This document shows positions 28,134 to 36,481 of a stretch of 64,000 bases of DNA, in pieces. Source of the DNA: Teichococcus coralli (GTDB lineage: Bacteria; Pseudomonadota; Alphaproteobacteria; Acetobacterales; Acetobacteraceae). A model generated the notes under the pieces. That model saw nothing but the letters and a program-made list of their open reading frames with translations, was not told the DNA's origin and ran no database searches. The stretch is taken from contig NZ_SNVJ01000005.1 in assembly GCF_009829925.1 (NCBI RefSeq), forward strand, positions 124,001 through 188,000. The letters run 5' to 3'. The position numbers and the translations under genes are program-made. Numbering within the stretch: position 1 is the first letter of the stretch; each line of letters begins with the position of its first letter.

Positions 28134-28457
28134 TCAGTACAGACGGTGACCGTTGCCGTAGGGCACCACCAGCTCGTCCTTGTCCACCATGTTCAGCAGC
28201 GCGCGGGCGCGCTCGTCGAGCTGGTCGCGGTCAATGCGGTCGCCGCGGAGGCCCGCCACCTTGCGCTCCATGAGGTCACGCTCTGCTTCAACGTGAACCA
28301 GCGTGACCTTCGCGCCGACGATTTCAGCGGCCTTGGCCTCGCGCGCGAGCGAACCCACGCGAGGACCATGCACGGCGTACCAGGCGAAGTGCCAGATCAG
28401 CCCCGCGAAAACCAGCGGTAGCCAAAGAACCTGGACCATTCGCTTCATGGCACGCAT
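28134..28457 (-). CDS. ftsB: Septum formation initiator (FtsB/DivIC family)
   Basis: Small bitopic divisome protein that bridges FtsL and FtsQ. The 107-residue product has one N-terminal membrane segment (VLWLPLVFAGLIWHFAWYAV). A periplasmic coiled coil follows with leucines at heptad spacing (SLAREAKAAEIVGAKVTLV, VEAERDLMERKVAGL). The C-terminal DQLDERARALLNMVDKDELVV is typical of the family. ATG 28457 has AGGACG at good spacing; 28448 and 28439 are alternatives. It lies downstream of eno on the same strand, a common alphaproteobacterial pairing. Confidence 0.85.
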   Translation of the reverse strand: MRAMKRMVQVLWLPLVFAGLIWHFAWYAVHGPRVGSLAREAKAAEIVGAKVTLVHVEAERDLMERKVAGLRGDRIDRDQLDERARALLNMVDKDELVVPYGNGHRLY

Positions 28458-28564
28458 CGGGTCGTCCTGCATTCTAGGAAACGCAAGCACTTAACGGCAG
28501 GAGCGGGGCGCGCTGCAAGGGTTGCTTCAAGAGTCCGGGCGCTTTGTCACCGCGCGTGGCCTGC

Positions 28565-28607
28565 CGGACACGCGGGAGCGGGCGCCGCCTGCCCCCGCGC
28601 CGGTCCG
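28565..28607 (-). terminator. Hairpin after eno
   Basis: Nested stems CGGAC/GTCCG (28565-28569 with 28603-28607) and CGCGGG/CCCGCG (28571-28576 with 28594-28599), with more pairing in the loop. It starts 2 bases beyond the eno stop on the minus strand. No U-tract. Confidence 0.5.
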
Positions 28608-28608
28608 C

Positions 28609-30380
<1,772 letters not shown>

Positions 30381-31211
30381 TCAGACAGGGCGACCCTGAT
30401 GCTCCTCGCTGTTCGCCGCATCCGCCATTTTGCCCTGCAGGAGGGACGCCGCCTCGCCACTCTCGGCCTCGCCGCCGAACCAGTGGTTGACCGCCCAGAT
30501 GGCCGCCTGCGTGCGGTTCGCGGTCTGCGTCTTTCGCAGCAAGGCTTTGACATGGACCTTCACCGTGGCCTCGGTGATGTCCAGGTCGCGGGCGATCATC
30601 TTGTTGGAGAGGCCATCCACCAGGCACTGAAGGATCTGGCACTCGCGCTTGGACAGGCTGATGGTGCGCGACCGCTCGGCGAAGCGGGGCATTGCCTCGG
30701 CGGCGGGCCGCGAAGGCGTCAGGTCGGAAGCGATGGCGCCATCGGGCTGCAGCCAGGCCGGATTGAAGACCAGCTGCGCCAGGTTCCCTGGAAGCAGGTG
30801 CTGGCCGTTCAGCACCAGCTCAAGGGCGCGCCGCAGCACCTCGGCGGAAATGTCGCGGGAAAGGAAAGCCTCCACGCCCGACCGCACGGCATGGAGCAGC
30901 GAGGCGGGTTTGCTGCAATCGGTGAGCACAACCGCCTTCAGCCCGCCGAAACGCAGCCGCGCCTTCTGGATTTCGGGCAGCGCGGCTTCTATCCCGCCGT
31001 CCGAGTCCAGAGTTTGGATCAGGAGCTGGATGCTGGTTCCCGCGGGCACGTTCTGGAGGGCTTCACCGAGCGTCGCCCCCTCAGCGACGACGGCGAGCGC
31101 CTGCGACGAAATCAGGCGCCGCAACGCTTCGCGGGAAAGACGCCGTGGATCAACGACAACAATGTTGACCGGACTGAGGTCCTCGGCGTCGGCGGAGAAC
31201 TCGATGCTCAT
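30381..31211 (-). CDS. LuxR/NarL-type regulator with a non-canonical receiver domain
   Basis: 276 residues. The N-terminal half resembles a receiver domain (NIVVVDPRRLSREALRRLI, AVVLTDCSKP, FLSRDISAEVLRRALELV). The C-terminal half is a LuxR helix-turn-helix (184-244: LSKRECQILQCLVDGLSNKM, ITEATVKVHVKALLRK). By eye the phospho-acceptor Asp at the end of strand 3 is replaced by Gln66 (LLIQTL), only Asp21 of the acidic pair remains, and the switch Lys is Arg119. Thr97 is kept. Phosphorylation-independent control is inferred. An AT-rich non-coding island lies upstream. Targets unknown. Confidence 0.8.
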   Translation of the reverse strand: MSIEFSADAEDLSPVNIVVVDPRRLSREALRRLISSQALAVVAEGATLGEALQNVPAGTSIQLLIQTLDSDGGIEAALPEIQKARLRFGGLKAVVLTDCSKPASLLHAVRSGVEAFLSRDISAEVLRRALELVLNGQHLLPGNLAQLVFNPAWLQPDGAIASDLTPSRPAAEAMPRFAERSRTISLSKRECQILQCLVDGLSNKMIARDLDITEATVKVHVKALLRKTQTANRTQAAIWAVNHWFGGEAESGEAASLLQGKMADAANSEEHQGRPV

Positions 31212-31367
31212 GGAGATTAGCCTCCGAGAAGATCAAATACCTGGTTGAACTTTCCGCTGGCGAATTGCCAAACCGAGAAGTTGAAACCTCTTTGCTTTGT
31301 TCTGTACCCTTCTGGATCTTCGGATTAATTAGAGCGTTTCCGTCACCATTATTTACACATATGCATG

Positions 31368-31397
31368 ATTATGGGGGAAACCCTCAACCAACCTCAA
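31368..31397 (-). promoter_or_regulatory. Candidate promoter of the LuxR-type gene
   Basis: Reading the minus strand, TTGAGG (31392-31397) is followed after 18 bases by CATAAT (31368-31373). This would leave a leader of about 150 bases before the ATG at 31211. The boxes match four and five of six consensus positions, in AT-rich DNA where chance matches are likelier. Confidence 0.35.
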
Positions 31398-31499
31398 ATT
31401 GCATCATCGCGAGCAGGAGACGGTGAAAGGAAGTTAATGCTATTTGAAGTTGTGAAAGAGGTCTGAAACAACGATCTTTGCGTGCAAGGGAAGCTTTGG

Positions 31500-31515
31500 C
31501 CATTCCCAGGAATGG
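31500..31515. repeat. Perfect 7-bp inverted repeat in the AT-rich island
   Basis: CCATTCC (31500-31506) and GGAATGG (31509-31515) with a 2-base spacer. The compact dyad looks more like a protein-binding site than an RNA hairpin. It is about 290 bases upstream of the LuxR-type start. Confidence 0.45.
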
Positions 31516-31556
31516 CGTTCCAGGTGAAAAGCTTAAGATATTTCGTTATGACGCGA

Positions 31557-31599
31557 GTTGCCGATCGCATGAACGTTATTGAGAGGTAACGTCGGCAAC
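31557..31599. repeat. Nested inverted repeat in the AT-rich island
   Basis: Outer arms GTTGCCGA (31557-31564) and TCGGCAAC (31592-31599) are a perfect 8-bp pair. Inside them CGTTA (31574-31578) pairs with TAACG (31587-31591), directly abutting the outer arm. An RNA from either strand would fold into a two-step hairpin. It is not adjacent to a gene end. Confidence 0.5.
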
Positions 31600-31780
31600 C
31601 CTCGGTTCCACGGCGAGCGAGCCGCGCCACGGGAGGCCGGTGCCTGATCTTGGCTGATTCCGCCGTGGAGGCGGCGGCGCCCAGCCCCGGAACTAGGTCC
31701 TGGTACGCTCGCAGCAACAGGGGAAAGGCATCAGGGCCTTCCAGCGGGCTGATCCACCGCGAACGGCCCGCTTCCGGCGG

Positions 31781-31816
31781 AAAAAAGGGCGCCTGCCGCG
31801 CGAACAGCGGCAGGCG
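31781..31816 (-). terminator. Strong intrinsic terminator of pyrG
   Basis: On the minus strand a perfect 10-bp stem (CGCCTGCCGC, 31790-31799, with GCGGCAGGCG, 31807-31816) with a 7-base loop is followed by CCC and six T residues (31781-31786 as A on plus). It begins 7 bases beyond the pyrG stop. It is the only classical stem-plus-U-tract terminator I see in the window. Confidence 0.88.
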
Positions 31817-31823
31817 GGCCGCG

Positions 31824-33452
31824 TCAGACCAGCCGAGCCTGCTTCACCGCCGCCCCAATGAAGCCGGCAAACACGGGATGCGGTTGGAAGGGCTTCGACT
31901 TCAACTCGGGATGGTATTGCACGCCCAGAAACCAGGGATGGTCCGGGTACTCGACGATCTCCGGCAGAAGCCCGTCAGGCGAAAGGCCGGAAAAGCGCAG
32001 CCCGGCGTCCTCCAGCCGCTCCCGGTAGCCGATGTTCACCTCGTAGCGGTGGCGGTGCCGCTCCTCGATCTCCCCATGGCCATAGACCTGCCGGACCAGG
32101 GAGCCCTCGGCAAGCACGGCGGTGTAGGCGCCAAGCCGCATGGTGCCGCCCAGGTCGCCCGCGGCGGTGCGGCGCTCACGCTCGTTGCCGCGCAGCCATT
32201 CCGTCAGCAGGCCGACCACCGGCTCCTCGGTCGGTCCGAACTCGGTGGAGGAGGCCTTTTCCAGCCCCACCAGGTTCCGGGCCGCCTCGATCACCGCCAT
32301 CTGCATGCCGAAGCAGATGCCGAGGAAGGGGATCTTCCGCTCGCGGGCGAAGCGCACCGCCTCGATCTTGCCCTCCGCCCCACGCTCGCCAAAGCCGCCG
32401 GGCACCAGGATGCCGTGCACCCCCTCCAGCCGCTGCAGCGCGTTCGGCGTCTCGAAGATCTGGCTGTCCACCCAGTCCATCTTCACCTTCACGCCGTGGT
32501 GGATGCCGCCATGGGTCAGCGCCTCGGCCAGCGACTTGTAGGCGTCGAGCAGCGAGATGTACTTGCCGACCACGGCGATGCGGACCTCGCCCTCCGGGTT
32601 CTCCAGCCGCTGGACGATGCGCTTCCAGCCCGCCAGCTCCGGCTCGCCGTAGATGGAGAGGCCGAAATGGCGCAGCACCTCGCGGTCCAGCCCCTCGGAA
32701 TGGTACTGCAGCGGCACGGCGTAGATCGAGCTGGCGTCCAGCGCCGGGATCACGCTCTCCGGCCGCACGTTGCAGAACAGCGCGATCTTGCGGCGCTCGT
32801 TCTCCGGGATCGGCCGGTCGCAGCGGCAGAGCAGGATCTGCGGCTGGATGCCGAGGCCGAGCAGCTCCTTCACCGAGTGCTGCGTCGGCTTGGTCTTCAG
32901 CTCGCCGGCGGAGGGGATGTAGGGCACCAGCGTGAGGTGCATGAACAGGCTGCGCTGCGGCCCCAGCTCGTTGTGAAGCTGCCGCAGTGCCTCCAGGAAG
33001 GGCAGGCTCTCGATGTCGCCCACCGTGCCGCCGACCTCGATCAGCACGAAGTCCAGCCCCTCGGTATCGGCCGTGGCGGCGTCCTTGATGGCGTCGGTGA
33101 TGTGCGGGATGACCTGGACGGTGCCGCCCAGATAGTCGCCGCGCCGCTCCTTGGCGATCACCTCGGCATAGATGCGGCCCGAGGTGTAGGAATCACCTTT
33201 GGTCGCGTGCACGCCGGTGAAGCGCTCGTAATGGCCGAGGTCGAGGTCGGCCTCCGCCCCATCGTCGGTCACGAAGACCTCGCCATGCTGATACGGGCTC
33301 ATCGTGCCCGGATCGACGTTGAGGTAGGGGTCAAGCTTGCGAATGCGGACCTTGTAGCCCCGCGCCTGCAGCAAAGCGCCGAGGCTGGCCGCCGCGATGC
33401 CCTTGCCGAGAGAGGAAACCACGCCGCCGGTGATGAAAACAAACCGCGTCAT
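31824..33452 (-). CDS. pyrG: CTP synthase
   Basis: Amidates UTP to CTP using glutamine. The 542-residue protein has the N-terminal synthetase domain ([57 protein letters not shown]). The C-terminal class I glutaminase domain has PGGFGERG, the nucleophile elbow [10 protein letters not shown] and the catalytic His/Glu in [12 protein letters not shown]. The open frame extends upstream, but ATG 33452 with AAAGGA before it starts the conserved N-terminus ([10 protein letters not shown]). It is downstream of secG on the same strand. Confidence 0.98.
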   Translation of the reverse strand: MTRFVFITGGVVSSLGKGIAAASLGALLQARGYKVRIRKLDPYLNVDPGTMSPYQHGEVFVTDDGAEADLDLGHYERFTGVHATKGDSYTSGRIYAEVIAKERRGDYLGGTVQVIPHITDAIKDAATADTEGLDFVLIEVGGTVGDIESLPFLEALRQLHNELGPQRSLFMHLTLVPYIPSAGELKTKPTQHSVKELLGLGIQPQILLCRCDRPIPENERRKIALFCNVRPESVIPALDASSIYAVPLQYHSEGLDREVLRHFGLSIYGEPELAGWKRIVQRLENPEGEVRIAVVGKYISLLDAYKSLAEALTHGGIHHGVKVKMDWVDSQIFETPNALQRLEGVHGILVPGGFGERGAEGKIEAVRFARERKIPFLGICFGMQMAVIEAARNLVGLEKASSTEFGPTEEPVVGLLTEWLRGNERERRTAAGDLGGTMRLGAYTAVLAEGSLVRQVYGHGEIEERHRHRYEVNIGYRERLEDAGLRFSGLSPDGLLPEIVEYPDHPWFLGVQYHPELKSKPFQPHPVFAGFIGAAVKQARLV

Positions 33453-33596
33453 GGGCGTCCTTTCTAGCGTGTGGCGCGTCGGGCGGAAAGCGAAAGCGCG
33501 GCGACGCTGCTGCGTGTTGGAAGCGGGGCCGGAATGGCCCGCGCCGAAGGGCACGGCCCGGCCCTCCGGCCACCTTATGCCCTCATCAAACAGGTC

Positions 33597-33622
33597 GGGC
33601 GCCTGGGGGTGCCCCAGCGCCC
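33597..33622 (-). terminator. Hairpin after secG
   Basis: GGGCGC (33597-33602) and TGGGG (33604-33608) pair with GCGCCC (33617-33622) and CCCCA (33612-33616), an 11-bp stem with one bulged C and a 3-base loop. It lies 12 bases past the secG stop on the minus strand. No U-tract. It suggests pyrG has its own promoter. Confidence 0.5.
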
Positions 33623-33633
33623 GATTCGGCGGC

Positions 33634-34023
33634 TCAGTTGTTCGGTACGCTGGCCGGCGGCGGGGTGGCCGGCTGCGCCGGCGCCGCGGGGACAGCGGGA
33701 GCCGGCTGGCCGGGCGCCGCCGGCTGCGGCTGCAGCGGCTGCTCACCGGTGACGGCGGGCGGCGGCGGCGCATCCAGGATGGAGCTGCGCTGCGACTGGC
33801 CACGGCCCAGCAGCGCCATCGCCAGGGCCAGCGCCATGAACAGCGTGGCCAGCACGGCGGTGGTACGGGTCAGCAGGTTGGCCGTGCCGCGCCCGCTCAT
33901 GAAGGCTCCCATGCCCTGCGAGGAGCCGATGCCGAGCCCACCCCCCTCGCTGCGCTGCAGCAGCACGACGCCGATCAGCGCGAGGGTGACGAACAGGTGC
34001 AGGACAAGCAGGATGGTCATCAT
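33634..34023 (-). CDS. secG: Preprotein translocase subunit SecG
   Basis: Small inner-membrane subunit of the SecYEG channel. The 129-residue protein has two hydrophobic segments ([19 protein letters not shown] and [18 protein letters not shown]) joined by the conserved cytoplasmic loop [17 protein letters not shown] and a Thr/Asn-containing [12 protein letters not shown] Pro/Ala/Gln-rich tail of about 50 residues is typical of alphaproteobacterial SecG. Start is ATG 34023 or the adjacent 34020. The pair secG-pyrG is a common neighbourhood. Confidence 0.93.
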   Translation of the reverse strand: MMTILLVLHLFVTLALIGVVLLQRSEGGGLGIGSSQGMGAFMSGRGTANLLTRTTAVLATLFMALALAMALLGRGQSQRSSILDAPPPPAVTGEQPLQPQPAAPGQPAPAVPAAPAQPATPPPASVPNN

Positions 34024-34081
34024 GGCGCTGCGCTCTTAGCCGCCTTCCGGAAAGGACGCCAGCGGCAAGCGCATGCCGACA

Positions 34082-34097
34082 GAGCGGAAATCCGCTC
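34082..34097 (-). terminator. Compact inverted repeat after the histidine kinase gene
   Basis: GAGCGGA (34082-34088) and TCCGCTC (34091-34097) with a 2-base spacer, 6 bases past the kinase stop on the minus strand. As RNA the centre would open to a small loop. No U-tract. Confidence 0.35.
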
Positions 34098-34103
34098 CGC
34101 GCG

Positions 34104-35372
34104 CTAGCAGGGCTCGTCGTGCGCGGCCGGGGAGGGCGGCGGCAGGTCGAGCGTGACCAGCAGCCCGCGGTCGTCCCCGGGTGCGTGCCATCGCAGCGTG
34201 CCGGAAAGCTTCTGACTCAGGCCGTGGATCAGGACCATTCCCAGCCCCGTGGCCTCCGCCGGCACGAAATCGGGCGGCAGGCCGCCGCCCGCGTCCTGCA
34301 CGCTCAGCCGCAGCCCGCCGTCCGGCTGGCGGCGGCATTGCAGGTCCACCGCGCCGGCGCCGTACTTCGCCGTATTGGTCAGCAGCTCGGTGACGATCAG
34401 CCCGATCGCCACCGCGTCGTCGGCCGAATACTCCGCCACCTCCACCGCCACATGCAGCGGCCGCCCGGCATCGGCAAGGCCAGAGGCGTAGTGCAGATCC
34501 TCGCAGAGCCCCTGCAGATAGTCCGCGAGGTCCACATGGCCGATGCGGCTGCTGCGGTAGAGCCGGTCGTGCACCCGGGCGATGGTGGAGACGCGCTGGG
34601 CCGCCTCCTCCAGCAGCGCGCGGGAGGATGGGTCCGGCGTGATGCGCGCCTGCATCGCCAGCAGGGAGCGCGTGACGGTCAGGCTGTTCTTTACGCGGTG
34701 GTCGATCTCCCGCATCAGAAGGTCCTTCTGGCGCAGCAACTCGTCACGCGCCCGCAGCGCCTCTTCCGCCTCCCGCGCCCGCGCCTCCGCCAGCGCCGCC
34801 AGCCGGTTCCGCTCCTGCCGGGCGCGCTCGCGGTCGATCGCAACGCCGAGCGTGTTGGCAAGGGCCTGGAGGAAGTTGGTGTCGTCCGGGGTGAAGGGCT
34901 CGCCGTCGCGGCTGTCAGCCTCCAGAACACCATAAGGCGTGCTTTCGCCACGGATGACGACATTGGCGGCGCGGCGAACGCCATGCTCGACCAGCAGCCT
35001 CGGGATCTGGAACCGGGATTCCTCCGACAGGACGTTGGAGGTCACCGGCCGGCCGGTGCGAAAGGCATAGCCGGCCGCGCTCTCCATCTCGCTCCCGATC
35101 CGCGCATGACCCACCACGCCGGGCCGCCAGCCCACGCCGGCCCGCACCAGGAAGCTGTTCTCCTCCGGCAGGTACTCCAGCACCTTGGTGAAGTCGCTGC
35201 CGAGGCCGCGCGCCGCCAACTGGGCAGCCATGTCGAAAAGAACCTGCAGGTCTTGCGATCGCAGGGCGGCGATGCCGAACTCGGCGATCAACGCCTGCTG
35301 GTGCAGGCGAATGACGACGTCCTGGTGGGCTTCCATGATCTGATCCGTCCAGGGCCGCGCAACGAGGCCCAT
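34104..35372 (-). CDS. GAF-domain sensor histidine kinase, HisKA_2 family
   Basis: Soluble signalling kinase of 422 residues; no membrane segment is visible. A GAF domain spans about 26-185 (DMAAQLAARGLGSDFTKVLEY, GYAFRTGRPVTSNVLSEESR, ANVVIRGESTPYGVLEADS). A coiled coil (186-218) links it to the HisKA_2 phosphotransfer segment LMREIDHRVKNSL with His225. The ATPase domain has the N-box VTELLTNTAKYG (Asn333) and the glycine motif ATGLGMVLI. No response regulator gene is next to it. This family often feeds a PhyR-type or single-domain receiver. Confidence 0.88.
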   Translation of the reverse strand: MGLVARPWTDQIMEAHQDVVIRLHQQALIAEFGIAALRSQDLQVLFDMAAQLAARGLGSDFTKVLEYLPEENSFLVRAGVGWRPGVVGHARIGSEMESAAGYAFRTGRPVTSNVLSEESRFQIPRLLVEHGVRRAANVVIRGESTPYGVLEADSRDGEPFTPDDTNFLQALANTLGVAIDRERARQERNRLAALAEARAREAEEALRARDELLRQKDLLMREIDHRVKNSLTVTRSLLAMQARITPDPSSRALLEEAAQRVSTIARVHDRLYRSSRIGHVDLADYLQGLCEDLHYASGLADAGRPLHVAVEVAEYSADDAVAIGLIVTELLTNTAKYGAGAVDLQCRRQPDGGLRLSVQDAGGGLPPDFVPAEATGLGMVLIHGLSQKLSGTLRWHAPGDDRGLLVTLDLPPPSPAAHDEPC

Positions 35373-35466
35373 GACGTTCCCTTACAACGGCGCCGCCAAG
35401 CCCGCGATCACGCAGCCCGCCATGGCGCGGCTTCACCGGGCAATCTCACGACAGCGTGTTCCAGTG

Positions 35467-35496
35467 CGGCGTGATCCAATGGAACTTCACACGCCG
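35467..35496 (-). terminator. Hairpin overlapping the end of cinA
   Basis: CGGCGTG (35467-35473) pairs with CACGCCG (35490-35496), a perfect 7-bp stem. The second arm lies in the last codons of cinA, just before its stop at 35487-35489. No U-tract. Confidence 0.35.
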
Positions 35497-36008
35497 GCAT
35501 CCTTCGCCGGCAGCCCGGCCGCTTCACGCAGCAGGCGGAACGCCATGCCGACGCTGGCCGCGCGCACCGTGCTCCGGTCGCCCGGCAGCACCTGCCGGTG
35601 CGCCAGCGTGGCACCGCCGCGCCGCGCCGCGGCGAAATGCACGAGGCCGACCGGCTTCCCCGGCGTGGCGCCGCCCGGCCCGGCGATGCCGGTGATGGAG
35701 ACGGCGAGATCAGCTCCGGAATCGCGCACCGCTCCCTCGGCCATCGCGCGGGCGACCGGCTCGCTGACGGCGCCGAACTCGGCCAGCAGCGCCTCGGCCA
35801 CACCCAGCATCCGCTGCTTGGCGGCATTGGAGTAGGTGACGTAGCCCGCCAGCAGCGTGGCCGAGGAGCCGGGAACGGCGGTGAGCGCGGCGCTCACCAG
35901 GCCGCCGGTGCAGCTTTCGGCGGTGGCCAGGGTGAGGTTCCGCGCCTGCAAGGCCTGCAGCAAAGCCGCGGCTTCAGCCAGGGTTTCGGCATCGAGCAGC
36001 GTGTTCAC
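35487..36008 (-). CDS. pncC: CinA C-terminal domain protein, nicotinamide-nucleotide amidohydrolase
   Basis: Deamidates NMN to nicotinate mononucleotide in pyridine nucleotide salvage. The 173-residue protein is a stand-alone CinA_C domain: LATAESCTGGLVSAALT with the nucleophilic Ser, GSSATLLAGYVTYSNAAKQRMLGV, GAVSEPVARAMAEGA and SITGIAGPGG. The start is GTG at 36008, preceded by GGAGG and overlapping the pgpA stop by 4 bases (GTGA). Another reading frame covers the upstream part, so no fused N-terminal CinA domain is present. Confidence 0.92.
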   Translation of the reverse strand: MNTLLDAETLAEAAALLQALQARNLTLATAESCTGGLVSAALTAVPGSSATLLAGYVTYSNAAKQRMLGVAEALLAEFGAVSEPVARAMAEGAVRDSGADLAVSITGIAGPGGATPGKPVGLVHFAAARRGGATLAHRQVLPGDRSTVRAASVGMAFRLLREAAGLPAKDAGV

Positions 36009-36481
36009 GACAGGACCTCCCAGAAGCGCAGCGCCAGGATCAGCGCCGCGGCGAGCGCGCCCGCGATCAGGTCGTCCAGCATCACCCCGGTCGTGCCCTT
36101 CTGCCGGTCGGCCCAGCCCACCGGGCCAGGCTTGGTGATGTCGAACAGGCGGAACAGCACAAAGGCCAGGATGACGCCCGTGGCCCCTGCGCCCAGGGGG
36201 AGCGCGGCGAGGGCGATGCTCTGCCCCGCGCCCTCGTCGATCACCACCCAGCCCGGGTCGGTCCGCGCATCGGGCAGGCGCTCCAGCGCCCACCACCCCA
36301 GCAGGGCCAGCAGCGCGGCGAGGGCGAGGCAGGCATCCGGCCCGAGCAGAACGGTGGGAAGCACGATGGCGCTGCCCCAGGTGCCGGGCGCGGGGCGGAT
36401 AAAGCCAACGCCGCCCAGGCTGGCCACGAGGCGCGGCAGCGTCGCCGCCGGAAGCGGCGGCGCCGCGAGCGGAGTGGACAT
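36005..36481 (-). CDS. pgpA: Phosphatidylglycerophosphatase A
   Basis: Removes phosphate from phosphatidylglycerophosphate to give phosphatidylglycerol in the inner membrane. The 158-residue protein has GGVGFIRPAPGTWGS at the N-terminus, WVVIDEGAGQ (conserved acidic residues), FRLFDITKPGPVGWAD and MLDDLIAGALAA, with hydrophobic segments between. ATG 36481 overlaps the slt stop by one base (TGATG); its own stop overlaps pncC. The three genes slt-pgpA-pncC thus form one coupled unit. Confidence 0.93.
   Translation of the reverse strand: MSTPLAAPPLPAATLPRLVASLGGVGFIRPAPGTWGSAIVLPTVLLGPDACLALAALLALLGWWALERLPDARTDPGWVVIDEGAGQSIALAALPLGAGATGVILAFVLFRLFDITKPGPVGWADRQKGTTGVMLDDLIAGALAAALILALRFWEVLS

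Larger units (their letters stand above)
31212..31823. other. 612-base gap with AT-rich non-coding island
   Basis: No gene I can support. From about 31240 to 31600 the DNA is strikingly AT-rich: 23 G/C of 60 in 31321-31380 and 26 of 60 in 31441-31500, against about 70% around it. It carries inverted repeats at 31500-31515 and 31557-31599 and a promoter candidate facing the LuxR-type gene. The pyrG terminator is at its right end. A 107-codon minus-strand frame crosses island and GC-rich flank and is not convincing. Confidence 0.6.

Noticed and set aside
31394..31717. 107-codon minus-strand frame in the AT-rich island
   Set aside because: It spans a sharp composition break, has no ribosome-binding site I can see and no resemblance to a family.
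31650..33467. 605-codon plus-strand open frame antisense to pyrG
   Set aside because: It mirrors the pyrG coding frame, is rich in His/Gln/Arg/Ala as expected of GC-rich antisense frames, and shows no domain.
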